Positions 11,505 through 19,704 of a stretch of DNA of 64,000 nt are shown here, piece after piece. The stretch spans positions 1 to 64,000 of the forward strand of contig LSKF01000020.1 in assembly GCA_001556995.1 (NCBI GenBank), in the 5' to 3' direction. The position numbers were made by a program, and so were the translations under genes. This stretch comes from Erythrobacteraceae bacterium CCH12-C2 (GTDB lineage Bacteria; Pseudomonadota; Alphaproteobacteria; Sphingomonadales; Sphingomonadaceae). Every line of letters begins with the position of its first letter. The stretch's first letter is position 1. The notes under the pieces were generated by a model. The model was given only the letters and a program-made list of their open reading frames with translations. It had not been told where the DNA came from and searched no databases.

Positions 11505-12216
11505 TCTGGAGCGCCTCCTCAGTCGGGCGGATGGCCTGCGGCGTGCCGACCTCGAACCACTGGCCGGTGAAAGAGAGACCGTAAAGCCGCCCTTCGGCCA
11601 TGGACCGGTTCCAGAGCATGTTGGTCGAGAACGGCCCTTGGGGTGCCTCGCGCATCAGGCGGTGGCTGACCAGCTGGATGCCGGTGTAGATGAAGGGCGC
11701 AATCCGACCGTCGCGGCGGCGTGAGAGGCGGCCGAGCGGGTCCATGTGGAAATCACCAGGGCCGTTGAAATTGGCCGCGCGCGCATGGGGCACGACCAGC
11801 AGTAGCGCGTCCATCGCCTCCGGGTCCCAGCGGCGCGACAAATCGTGAAACGCGTTCTTGGGCCCGTCGAGCCAGATATTGTCGGCATTGAGCGCAAAGA
11901 ACGGATCGGGCAGCAGCGGCAGCGCCTTGGCCATCCCGCCGCCGGTTTCGAGCAGCAGCGCGCGCTCGTCCGAAACGGTGACGGAGGGCGTCCTGCGGGC
12001 TAGCACATGGGCCTCAAGCGCATCGGCGAGGTAGTGGACATTGACCACCGCCTTGGCGATGCCCGCCTCGGCCAAGCGGTCGAGCGCATGGTCGATCAGC
12101 GCCTTGCCCGCCACCCGCACCAGCGGCTTAGGCTGCGCGGCAGTGAGTGGGCGCATCCGCTTGCCGAGGCCTGCGGCGAGGATCATCGCGGTATCTGAGG
12201 CGAGCTGAGCGCTCAT
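11497..12216 (-). CDS. murU: N-acetylmuramate-1-phosphate uridylyltransferase (MurU-like nucleotidyltransferase)
   Basis: A 239-residue nucleotidyltransferase. The nucleotide-binding loop LAAGLGKRMRPLT is at about residues 13-25, PKPLV follows, and ALNADN carries the metal-binding Asp. In Pseudomonas and Caulobacter, MurU joins UTP to N-acetylmuramate-1-phosphate in peptidoglycan recycling, bypassing de novo MurA and MurB. The closest alternative by family is mannose-1-phosphate guanylyltransferase, but position directly after an AmgK-like kinase (ATGA overlap) supports MurU. The assignment to recycling is by context and family, not by residue proof. Confidence 0.85.
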   Translation of the reverse strand: MSAQLASDTAMILAAGLGKRMRPLTAAQPKPLVRVAGKALIDHALDRLAEAGIAKAVVNVHYLADALEAHVLARRTPSVTVSDERALLLETGGGMAKALPLLPDPFFALNADNIWLDGPKNAFHDLSRRWDPEAMDALLLVVPHARAANFNGPGDFHMDPLGRLSRRRDGRIAPFIYTGIQLVSHRLMREAPQGPFSTNMLWNRSMAEGRLYGLSFTGQWFEVGTPQAIRPTEEALQSV

Positions 12217-13199
12217 GCGGGAAAGGCCCCATGCGCCGCGCGCAAATCGGCCGGGATGTTCGCATCGAACCAGTCCGCCACCGGAGCCAATGCCGGGTGG
12301 GCCAGATCGCGTTCGAGTGCTGCCCAGACCCGGGGGATCATCGCAAGGTATTTTGCTTTGCCGTCGCGGCGATCAAGGCGGGTAAAGATGCCGACGATCT
12401 TGGCATTGCGCTGCGCCCCGAGCGTCGCGTAATCCGCCAGAAAGTCATCCCCGACGCCGCCCATCGCCCCGGCATAATGCACCAGCATGGCGGTTTCGAG
12501 ATCAACGGGCACATCGCGCCGCGCGTCCTGCAACAGTGAGACCAGATCATAGGCCGGGTGGCCCACCAGCGCGTCCTGAAAGTCGATCAGCCCCTGCGGT
12601 GCGGTCGCCTTGCCACCCAGCAACATGATGTTTTCGGCATGGTAATCGCGCAGCACCGCAACACCGGGCTGCTGGCGCGCGATGAGCGGGGTCAGCACCG
12701 CTTCCCACGCTGCAGCATAGCCTTTGGCATCCACGGCCAGCCCTTGCGCCGGGCAATACCACTCGGTCAGCAGCGCCGCTTCGCGCAGATAGGTGGCCAT
12801 GTCATAGGCCGGAAACGGTCCCGGCGGCAGACGGTGGAGCGCCGCGAGCGCATCAATCGCCGCCTCGTAAGCTGCGTGTTCATCGCCCGGGTTGGCATCG
12901 AGCCAATCGCGCATCCGGTCGTTGCCGAAATCCTCGGTCAGCACCCAGCCCGCGCCCGCCTCCTCAGCAAGGATAGCAGGCGCATGCAGGCCCTGACCCG
13001 TCAGCCAGCGGGCGACGTGGAGGAAAGGCGCAGGGTCTTCATGCGGCGGGGGGGCGTGCATCAGCATCGCGGTTTCGTCCCCGCGCCGCAGCCGGAAATA
13101 GCGTCGGAACGAAGCATCGCCGGGCAGCGGCTCGACCTTAGCCCCGCCCCATCCGGCAGCAGCGACGAATTCGGCAAGGCCTTCGGGGAGCGCGGTCAT
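12213..13199 (-). CDS. amgK: N-acetylmuramate/N-acetylglucosamine anomeric kinase (AmgK-like)
   Basis: A 328-residue aminoglycoside-phosphotransferase-fold kinase. The catalytic loop reads LRDYHAENIM and the metal site GLIDFQDALVGHPAYDL. AmgK phosphorylates the anomeric hydroxyl of N-acetylmuramate released from recycled cell wall, providing the substrate for MurU. The ATG at 13199 overlaps the tsaE stop (ATGA), fixing the start six residues inside the longer frame. Family members were once annotated as generic phosphotransferases; the pair amgK-murU next to tsaE and addB is the familiar alphaproteobacterial arrangement. Confidence 0.87.
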   Translation of the reverse strand: MTALPEGLAEFVAAAGWGGAKVEPLPGDASFRRYFRLRRGDETAMLMHAPPPHEDPAPFLHVARWLTGQGLHAPAILAEEAGAGWVLTEDFGNDRMRDWLDANPGDEHAAYEAAIDALAALHRLPPGPFPAYDMATYLREAALLTEWYCPAQGLAVDAKGYAAAWEAVLTPLIARQQPGVAVLRDYHAENIMLLGGKATAPQGLIDFQDALVGHPAYDLVSLLQDARRDVPVDLETAMLVHYAGAMGGVGDDFLADYATLGAQRNAKIVGIFTRLDRRDGKAKYLAMIPRVWAALERDLAHPALAPVADWFDANIPADLRAAHGAFPA

Positions 13200-13660
13200 G
13201 GCATGCGCCCTAGCCAATCAGCCCCGCCGCGGGCAATCGCAATCCGCCCGCCGGAACCGCTTTCCCCCACCATTTCGATTGCGATAGAAAGGCAAGTCGG
13301 CTCATGCGCAAAGCCGCCCGCGTGATCGGGCCACTCGGCCAGCAGCACAGCGCCCTCGCGATAATCATCAAGGCCAATCTCGCGGGCTTCATCCGGGTGC
13401 TTAAGCCGGTAGAAATCGGCATGCACCACGGGCAGCCGCAAAGGCGGCGCGTCGTAGGTTTCGATAATGGTAAAGGTCGGCGATGGCACTTCGCCCTCGT
13501 GCCCCAATGCAATGAGGATCGCGCGCGCCAGCGTGGTCTTGCCCGCCCCCAGCCCGCCTTCGAGCGCCACCACATCCCCGGCCCTTAGCCGCGCGGCAAT
13601 GCGCGCGCCGTAATCGGCCATCGCGGCCAAATCGGGCAAGGCGGTACGGGCCTCACTCAC
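13196..13660 (-). CDS. tsaE: tRNA threonylcarbamoyladenosine biosynthesis ATPase TsaE
   Basis: A 154-residue P-loop ATPase that works with TsaB and TsaD to install threonylcarbamoyl on A37 of ANN-decoding tRNAs. Walker A is GGLGAGKTT at about 35-43; the family motifs HADFYRL and LAEWPDHAG are also visible. It starts at a GTG that overlaps the divL stop (GTGA) and ends overlapping amgK (ATGA), so it is translationally coupled on both sides. Slightly larger than E. coli YjeE but within range. Confidence 0.95.
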   Translation of the reverse strand: MSEARTALPDLAAMADYGARIAARLRAGDVVALEGGLGAGKTTLARAILIALGHEGEVPSPTFTIIETYDAPPLRLPVVHADFYRLKHPDEAREIGLDDYREGAVLLAEWPDHAGGFAHEPTCLSIAIEMVGESGSGGRIAIARGGADWLGRMP

Positions 13661-16017
13661 GGCAGCAGGATCGTCGCGGTGGTGCCCGCGCCTTTGCGGC
13701 TCGCAATCTCGAGCGTGCCGTCATGCGCCTCGATCAACTGCCGCGCGAGCGGAATGCCAAGCCCGGTGCGGCGCTCAGGCGTGCCGACCTTGCCCGGCAC
13801 TGCGCCGCCTTGTGCTCGGGCAAGCTCCTGCGCGGTCATGCCGCGGCCATTATCGGCGATGACCACCTCGACCGCCATGCCGGACTCTTCCGGCGCCTTG
13901 CGCAGCTCGATCACGATCCGCCCGCCCTCGGGCGTTCCGGTGATCGCATTGTCCAGCAGATTGGCCATGGCGCGGGTCAGCTGGCGCGGATCGGCGTGGA
14001 TGACCCGGCCACGGCGGCCCTTCAGGTCAAGGCTCAGCCCCGCCGCGATGATGGCCTCTTCGCGGTCACGCACCAGCTTGGTGAGGAAATCGAGGAGGTC
14101 GAGCTTCTCCTTGCGGATCGGCAGCAACCCAGCCTCGCTCTGGGACAGATCGAGCACGTTCTCGACCTGCTCGGTCAGCCGTTCGACCGCACTGAGGATC
14201 GCATCGACATATTCTTCCGCCTGCGCAGGATCAGCCGCCACGCCGCTTTTCAGCAGTTCGGCATAGCCTCCGATGGTGGTGAGCGGCGTGCGGAATTCAT
14301 ACGACATGTTGGCAAGGAAGCGCGCCTTGACCGCATCGGCCTCCTCCAGCGCGGCGGCCCGCTCGCGCAGCGCCTGTTCGGCCTTCTGCGAGGCGGTGAT
14401 GTCGAGCACGGTCAGCAGTCCATTGCCATCAGGCAGCGGAATCCCGGCGAAGCGCAAGGTGCGCCCATCGGCCAGATCGACCTGCCCGCCCTTCTCGCGC
14501 CGGTCGAGCGTCGCCGAACGCACCGCCGCCCCGATCAGCGCCGCCTCTTCTGGCCGCATCAGATTGCGCCCGATTGCGCCGAGCAGTTCATCGGCGCTGG
14601 GGTGTTGATCGAGCAGTTCCGGGGTCAGGCCCCAGGTCCCGGCAAAGCTGCGATTCCACAGCTGCACCGAGCCATCGGGCGCAAAGATCGCCAGCGCCTC
14701 GAACAGGCTGTCGAGCGTCGCCGTGCGGGTGCGTAGCAAGGTGTCGCGCACGGCCGAAAGGGCAAGGCTTTCGGTCCGATCCTCGGTGATCAGCACCAAC
14801 CCGCCATCGGGCATGGGCTGGGCCACCACCCGCAAGTGGGTGCCGCCGGGCAGCGGCCAGGCTTCCTCCTGCGCGCTGCTCATTTCGAACCAGCCCGCCC
14901 GCTCGCGCCGCCATTCGGGGAAGTCGCGCACTTCAGGCGTGCGCCCACGCTCACGGGATTCGGCGAGGAACCGCTCGAACGGGAGCTGGGCCTCGATCGC
15001 ATCTTCGGACAGGGCGAACAGCCGCCGGAAGGGCTGATTGGCAAAGGTCAGCCGTTCCTCGGCATCGAACAGCGCCACCCCGACCGAAAGCTGATCGAGC
15101 AGCGCGCGCTGGGCTTCGCGGAAGGCACGGAACTCGCGGGCGACCTGCTGCTGCTCCTCGATGTCGATGGCATAGCCTGCAACCCCCTCGGTCCCCAGAG
15201 GCAGATCGCTGACCCGCATGGTGCGCCGCGCGCCGTGGATCGTGGCCGCCACGATGCGCTCGGACTTGTCCTGTTGTTCGAGGGTAGTGCGGGCAATTTC
15301 GGCGGGGGATTGACCATTCTCGTGCTCGAGCAACTCGATCTGGCCATCAACCACCTCGGCGGCCGATTGCGCACCGACGGCATCAACATAGGCCTGGTTG
15401 ACAAGTTGCAGGCTGAGATCGCTTCCCCGAAACCACATCGGCATAGGCGCGGCCTCGATCAGCCCGACCAGTGCTGCAAAATCGCCGGTTGCCCGTGCGG
15501 CCGCAGCGCGCAGACGCGCCATTTCGGCATGGCTGTCGGTGAAGTCGAACACCCACACCAGCGCTGCGCCGCCCGGCGACACCTGCGGGTCAGCCAGCGT
15601 GCCATAGAGCGCAAGGCTGCGCTGCGATCCGGCAAGATTGATCGCCATCCGGAACGGCGCTGCGGTCTTTTGCGTCGTCTGGATCTTCGCCCACAGCTGA
15701 TCAAGCTGTTCGCGGGTGAGGCTCCCGGCCGCCTTGCCAGGCTCGGCTGGGCCAAGTTCGGAGAGGTAGCGCGGCATAGATGAAAGGCCGAACATCCGGG
15801 CGAGCTTGTCCGACGCCTCGATCCGCCCATCGACCCGCACCAGCAGCGGCAGCGCGGGCGCCACATCCAGCAGCGTCTGCATCCGTCGCACGCTAGCCTT
15901 GAGCGCCTTGGCGCGCTTCACCCCGCGATTGGCGCGCAGAATGACGAACGCCGCCCCGGCCGTCCATGCGGCGAGCACCAGCGCAATCAGTACAAGCGTA
16001 AGGGGCGAGGCTTCCAT
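13657..16017 (-). CDS. divL: DivL-like tyrosine pseudokinase (PAS sensor, His replaced by Tyr)
   Basis: A 786-residue membrane-anchored sensor. Residues about 6-27 form one membrane segment; about 45 to 550 hold several PAS-like domains; then a dimerisation box and an ATPase domain with NLLDNAITGTP, IADNGRGM and GLGIPLARQL. The H-box reads NMSYEFRTPL: the phospho-accepting His is Tyr573 (codon 14299-14301, TAT on the coding strand). This matches Caulobacter DivL, a PAS-rich protein of similar length with Tyr550, which binds DivK and tunes CckA and so CtrA. Start chosen at 16017, before the membrane segment. First gene of the tsaE-amgK-murU-addBA-trxA operon. Orthology is inference from architecture. 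Confidence 0.85.
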   Translation of the reverse strand: MEASPLTLVLIALVLAAWTAGAAFVILRANRGVKRAKALKASVRRMQTLLDVAPALPLLVRVDGRIEASDKLARMFGLSSMPRYLSELGPAEPGKAAGSLTREQLDQLWAKIQTTQKTAAPFRMAINLAGSQRSLALYGTLADPQVSPGGAALVWVFDFTDSHAEMARLRAAAARATGDFAALVGLIEAAPMPMWFRGSDLSLQLVNQAYVDAVGAQSAAEVVDGQIELLEHENGQSPAEIARTTLEQQDKSERIVAATIHGARRTMRVSDLPLGTEGVAGYAIDIEEQQQVAREFRAFREAQRALLDQLSVGVALFDAEERLTFANQPFRRLFALSEDAIEAQLPFERFLAESRERGRTPEVRDFPEWRRERAGWFEMSSAQEEAWPLPGGTHLRVVAQPMPDGGLVLITEDRTESLALSAVRDTLLRTRTATLDSLFEALAIFAPDGSVQLWNRSFAGTWGLTPELLDQHPSADELLGAIGRNLMRPEEAALIGAAVRSATLDRREKGGQVDLADGRTLRFAGIPLPDGNGLLTVLDITASQKAEQALRERAAALEEADAVKARFLANMSYEFRTPLTTIGGYAELLKSGVAADPAQAEEYVDAILSAVERLTEQVENVLDLSQSEAGLLPIRKEKLDLLDFLTKLVRDREEAIIAAGLSLDLKGRRGRVIHADPRQLTRAMANLLDNAITGTPEGGRIVIELRKAPEESGMAVEVVIADNGRGMTAQELARAQGGAVPGKVGTPERRTGLGIPLARQLIEAHDGTLEIASRKGAGTTATILLP

Positions 16018-16084
16018 CGCTTCCTCGCTATGCGCGTGGGCGCGGCAGTGCAACGGGTTGCTGGCAGAAAGCCCCCATAACGCA

Positions 16085-16116
16085 ATAAGCGCCCCCGCGT
16101 GGGCGGGAGCGCTTAT
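16085..16116 (-). terminator. Strong hairpin after ahcY, probable terminator
   Basis: Perfect 8-bp stem ATAAGCGC / GCGCTTAT, extended inside by CCCGC / GCGGG around a small loop, between the ahcY stop (16162) and the divL start (16017). The downstream sequence on the minus strand is only modestly T-rich, so termination is probable rather than certain. Confidence 0.6.
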
Positions 16117-16161
16117 ACGTAACGTTACTGCCTTATGCCGACCCTGCGGCAGGTGGCCTGA

Positions 16162-17586
16162 TCAATAGCGGTAGTGATCGGGCTTGAACGGGCCGGCCTG
16201 CGGCACACCAATGTAGCTCGCCTGCTTCTGGCTGAGTTGAGTCAGCTGCACACCCAGTTTGGCGAGATGCAGCGCGGCGACCTTTTCGTCGAGGTGCTTG
16301 GGCAGCACGTAGACGTCGTTGTCGTATTCGTCCGCCTTGGTGAACAGCTCGATCTGGGCCAGCGTCTGGTTGGTGAAGCTCGCGCTCATCACAAAGCTCG
16401 GGTGGCCGGTGGCGCAGCCGAGGTTCACCAGACGGCCCTTGGCGAGCACGATGATCGACTTGCCATCAGGGAAGGTGACGATGTCGGTGCCTTCCTTGAT
16501 TTCCTTCCACTCGTAGTTCGAGAGGGCCGAAATCTGGATCTCGCTGTCGAAGTGGCCGATGTTGCATACGATGGCCATGGGCTTCATGTTCATCATGTGC
16601 TCAGCGGTGATCACGTCTTCATTGCCGGTGGCGGTGACGAAGATGTCGGCGCGCTTGACTGCGTCTTCCATGGTGACGACTTCAAATCCGTCCATCGCGG
16701 CCTGAAGCGCGCAGATCGGATCGATCTCGGTCACCATCACGCGCGCGCCGCCGTCACGCAGCGAGGCGGCCGAGCCCTTGCCGACATCGCCGTAACCAGC
16801 AACACAGGCGACCTTGCCGGCGAGCATCACGTCGGTCGCGCGGCGGATCGCGTCGACCAGCGATTCCTTGCAGCCGTAGAGGTTGTCGAACTTCGACTTG
16901 GTCACGCTGTCATTTACGTTGATTGCCGGGAACGGCAGCTTGCCCTGCTTTGCGATCTGGTAGAGGCGCATCACGCCGGTGGTGGTCTCTTCCGAAACGC
17001 CCTTGATCGCCTTAACCGTCTTCGTGAGGTAGCCCGGACGCGCCGCGACAAAAGCCTTCAAGGCGCGCTGGAACTCGATTTCCTCGGCATTGGTCGGCGC
17101 GCCCATCTCTTCCCCGGCCTCAAGGCGTGCGCCCCACAACGCGAACATGGTGGCATCGCCGCCATCGTCGAGGATCATGTTGCAGGTGAGATCGGGGTCT
17201 TCCTCGGTCGCCCAGTCGAAGATGCGGCCGACATAGTCCCAGTATTCGCCCAGCGTCTCGCCCTTGATCGCAAACACGGGAATGCCGCGCGCGGCGATGG
17301 CGGCGGCGGCGTGGTCCTGGGTCGAGAAGATGTTGCAGGTTGCCCAGCGCACTTCCGCGCCCAGCGCGACGAGGGTCTCGATCAGCACTGCGGTCTGGAT
17401 CGTCATGTGGAGCGAGCCAGTGATGCGCGCGCCCTTCAAGGGCTGCGCCGCGCCATATTCCTCGCGCAGCGCCATCAGGCCGGGCATTTCGGTCTCGGCG
17501 ATCATGATCTCGTCGCGGCCGAACTGGGCGAGCGCGATGTCCTTGATGACATATTCGTGGGTCGGTGCGGGAGCGAGGGTGGCCAT
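16162..17586 (-). CDS. ahcY: Adenosylhomocysteinase
   Basis: Splits S-adenosylhomocysteine into adenosine and homocysteine, clearing the product of methylation reactions; NAD-bound cytoplasmic tetramer. 474 residues, normal for the bacterial type with the insert. Substrate and cofactor motifs: [10 protein letters not shown] near the N-terminus, STQDHAAAA, the NAD-binding [20 protein letters not shown] and the C-terminal FKPDHYRY. It is transcribed on its own from a divergent region shared with a peroxiredoxin gene. A 20-bp palindrome lies 84 bases upstream of the ATG and a hairpin follows the stop. Confidence 0.98.
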   Translation of the reverse strand: MATLAPAPTHEYVIKDIALAQFGRDEIMIAETEMPGLMALREEYGAAQPLKGARITGSLHMTIQTAVLIETLVALGAEVRWATCNIFSTQDHAAAAIAARGIPVFAIKGETLGEYWDYVGRIFDWATEEDPDLTCNMILDDGGDATMFALWGARLEAGEEMGAPTNAEEIEFQRALKAFVAARPGYLTKTVKAIKGVSEETTTGVMRLYQIAKQGKLPFPAINVNDSVTKSKFDNLYGCKESLVDAIRRATDVMLAGKVACVAGYGDVGKGSAASLRDGGARVMVTEIDPICALQAAMDGFEVVTMEDAVKRADIFVTATGNEDVITAEHMMNMKPMAIVCNIGHFDSEIQISALSNYEWKEIKEGTDIVTFPDGKSIIVLAKGRLVNLGCATGHPSFVMSASFTNQTLAQIELFTKADEYDNDVYVLPKHLDEKVAALHLAKLGVQLTQLSQKQASYIGVPQAGPFKPDHYRY

Positions 17587-17669
17587 TGCGTTTTCTCCTG
17601 CGCAGCACGTGCGCTTGGGCGGGTAAGTTGATGAAACACGCCCCTAGCGGCACGGCCATCAAGAGGCAA

Positions 17670-17689
17670 ATATAAAGTTATCTTTATAT
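17670..17689. promoter_or_regulatory. Candidate operator: perfect palindrome ATATAAAG-N4-CTTTATAT
   Basis: Perfect 8-bp inverted repeat with a 4-base spacer (TTAT), AT-rich in a GC-rich genome, between divergent ahcY and the peroxiredoxin gene. It looks like the binding site of a winged-helix dimer. ArsR-family SahR regulators of the methionine/SAH cycle bind AT-rich palindromes ahead of ahcY in proteobacteria, so SahR is the leading guess; no regulator gene is in the window. Confidence 0.5.
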
Positions 17690-17764
17690 GTCTATTTGTT
17701 GCCCGATCCGCATTCGCCGCTATAGGGAAAGGCGAAATTCCCCGCAGGCAAGGATGCACACAAC

Positions 17765-18244
17765 ATGACGATTTCCGTTGGCGACAAACTCCCCGAAGTC
17801 ACACTGGTCAAGGCCACCGCCGAAGGCCCGCAGGCGGTCAAGTCCTCCGAATATTTCGCGGGCAAGCGCGTGGCGCTGTTCTCGGTGCCGGGGGCCTTCA
17901 CCCCGACGTGCTCGGCCAAACACCTCCCCGGCTTCGTCGAAAAGGCCGATGAATTGAAGGCCAAGGGCGTCGACGAGATCGTCGGCACCGCTGTCAATGA
18001 TGCCTTCGTCATGGGCGCTTGGAACAATGCCGCGGGCAGCGAGGACATCACCATGCTGGCCGATGGCAATGCCGAGTTCGTCGAAGCCATCGGCCTCACC
18101 ATGGACGGTTCGGGCTTTGGCATGGGCAAGCGCGGGCAACGCTTCTCGATGGTGATCAACGACGGCGTGGTCGAACAGCTGAACGTCGAAGCGCCAGGCG
18201 ATTTCAAGGTTTCCAGCGCGGAGCACATGCTCGGCCAGCTCTAA
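17765..18244 (+). CDS. Peroxiredoxin, Prx5/glutaredoxin-type
   Basis: A 159-residue thiol peroxidase that reduces hydrogen peroxide and organic peroxides. The active site PGAFTPTCS contains the peroxidatic Cys in the PxxxTxxC pattern of the Prx5 subfamily, whose electrons come from glutathione/glutaredoxin or thioredoxin. The YFAGKRVALFSVPG core and FSMVINDG strand are typical. No fused glutaredoxin domain is present. It is divergent from ahcY and convergent with the cytochrome b gene, with a terminator between. Confidence 0.93.
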   Translation: MTISVGDKLPEVTLVKATAEGPQAVKSSEYFAGKRVALFSVPGAFTPTCSAKHLPGFVEKADELKAKGVDEIVGTAVNDAFVMGAWNNAAGSEDITMLADGNAEFVEAIGLTMDGSGFGMGKRGQRFSMVINDGVVEQLNVEAPGDFKVSSAEHMLGQL

Positions 18245-18255
18245 GGCATGACATT

Positions 18256-18283
18256 CCTCCCCATTGCGACAGCATTGGGGAGG
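18256..18283. terminator. Bidirectional terminator between convergent genes
   Basis: Stem CCTCCCCA / TGGGGAGG, one mismatch, then TGC / GCA closing a GACA loop. It sits 12 bases after the peroxiredoxin stop and 6 bases before the end of the convergent cytochrome b gene, so it can serve both. Confidence 0.6.
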
Positions 18284-18288
18284 AATTC

Positions 18289-18996
18289 TCACGTCAACGG
18301 CGGCGCGCCAAAAGCAACCCACAGCGCGAACCCTGCCGCCAGCCCCACCGCGAGCACAGCGCGCGTCCATGGCATTGGCCCGATCCCGGTCACACCCTCA
18401 ATCGGGGGCCGATCACCGCCAACCATCGGACCGAGCAGGTTCTGGCCGCGCACCGCATAGAAGGTGATCGCGCTAAGGTGCAGACCGACTAGCCCGACGA
18501 CCACCCAAAAAAAGGTCTCGTGCCATTCGGTGATCATGTCAGCCAGCGCCGTACCCACCAGCGGATTGAGCGGTCCGGTCAACCCGTCATAGGGATCGCC
18601 CGCAAACAGCCCCATGCTGACCTGCGCCAACATCGCTCCCAGCAGTGCCACGGTGCTCCACCCGCCCACGGGCGAGTGGCCGATATGCTGCGCCGCGCCC
18701 TCGAGCTGCCCGCGCAGATAGGCCAGCACCGCGCCCGGCCCCTTCACGAACTGGGCAAAGCGCGCGGTATCCGGCCCGAGGAAGCCCCACAGCAGCCGGA
18801 ACACCAGCAGGCCGAGCAACACGAGCCCGATCCTGCGGTGCAGCGCCCACTTGGAGTTCTCCGCCGTCCACCACATCGCCGGAATCAGCAGCGCAAAGCT
18901 CCAGTGGGTGAGCCGCAGCAGCGGGTCCCATACGCGGATATCAGGCGCGCCAACCCCGTTCGGCGCGGCGACCGGCGGGCCAAGCGGGTCGCTCAT
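18289..18996 (-). CDS. Cytochrome b561-family membrane protein
   Basis: A 235-residue integral membrane protein with four main hydrophobic segments and a fifth near the C-terminus. The first segment has the PLLRLTHWSFALL pattern and the second WALHRRIGLVLLG, giving the His residues expected to bind b-type haem; further His residues are in TEWHETFFWVVVGLVGLHL. Members transfer electrons between quinol and periplasmic c-type cytochromes. Start at 18996 (MSDPLG) four bases after the upstream cytochrome c gene, so the pair is almost certainly one transcript. The precise partner is inferred from this pairing. Confidence 0.85.
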   Translation of the reverse strand: MSDPLGPPVAAPNGVGAPDIRVWDPLLRLTHWSFALLIPAMWWTAENSKWALHRRIGLVLLGLLVFRLLWGFLGPDTARFAQFVKGPGAVLAYLRGQLEGAAQHIGHSPVGGWSTVALLGAMLAQVSMGLFAGDPYDGLTGPLNPLVGTALADMITEWHETFFWVVVGLVGLHLSAITFYAVRGQNLLGPMVGGDRPPIEGVTGIGPMPWTRAVLAVGLAAGFALWVAFGAPPLT

Positions 18997-19000
18997 CAGA

Positions 19001-19540
19001 TTACTTCTCGTCGTCGAGCCGGAACTTGTCGTGACAGCCCTTGCACGCGCCGCCCATCGCCATCGCCTGTGCGCCAACGGCCGCCTTGTCGCCGCCAGCG
19101 GCCAGCTCGGTCAGCTTGGCGCTTTCATCGACCAGCTTCTTGGCCGCGGCGCTGAACTCGGCGGGCTTCGCCCAGATCGCCGGCAGAGCCTCGGTCTTGA
19201 TGCCATCATCGACGCTGGTGCCGGCCGGGAAGTAGCCTTCGATCTTCATGGCGCGGGTATTGATGTCGGTCGCGCTGGCGGCGATCAGAGTGAAGTCCGG
19301 CGCGTCCTTTTCCAGCTCGCCGCGCACCGCCTTGAACGCCTTGCCGATGGCTTCGAAATTGTCCCGCCGCTCCTTGATCACCGCCGCCGGGTCGAGGGCC
19401 GCCCCATCAGCGGGCGCAGTCGCCGCAGCATCGGTGGGGGCTTCGGCCGGAGCGTCAGCGGGGGCCTTGTTCGAACAGGCGGCGAGCGAGCCAGCCAGCG
19501 CGGCGGTCAGGATCAGGCGAGAGGTGAGATTGCGAACCAT
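19001..19540 (-). CDS. Cytochrome c' (class II) lipoprotein
   Basis: A 179-residue exported haem protein. The signal sequence ends in the lipobox LAAC, so it is probably lipid-anchored on the periplasmic side. An Ala/Pro/Asp-rich linker (about residues 25-50) leads to a four-helix bundle, and the haem-binding motif CKGCH lies near the C-terminus as in class II cytochromes c'. The gene is followed after four bases by a cytochrome b561-type gene, suggesting electron flow from membrane b haem to this c haem. Gas binding or electron transfer are both possible roles. Confidence 0.85.
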   Translation of the reverse strand: MVRNLTSRLILTAALAGSLAACSNKAPADAPAEAPTDAAATAPADGAALDPAAVIKERRDNFEAIGKAFKAVRGELEKDAPDFTLIAASATDINTRAMKIEGYFPAGTSVDDGIKTEALPAIWAKPAEFSAAAKKLVDESAKLTELAAGGDKAAVGAQAMAMGGACKGCHDKFRLDDEK

Positions 19541-19704
19541 CGTGACGCTCCTTCAAAAAGCCGAGCGACAGGCCCCATCACGGGCCTGTCGGTACGCCGG
19601 GCATAACACAGACTTGGCCTCATCCCTTGCCGATTCGCCACAAAAAACGGTTGTCCCTGCGGAACGCCCCCCGGCGGAATTTTTGTGCCAAACCGGCGAA
19701 CAGA

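Noticed and set aside
16174..17631. 485-codon plus-strand open frame
   Set aside because: Antisense shadow of ahcY, whose minus-strand product carries all expected motifs.
17587..17764. SAM or SAH riboswitch upstream of ahcY
   Set aside because: No conserved riboswitch core was found; the only clear signal is the AT-rich palindrome.
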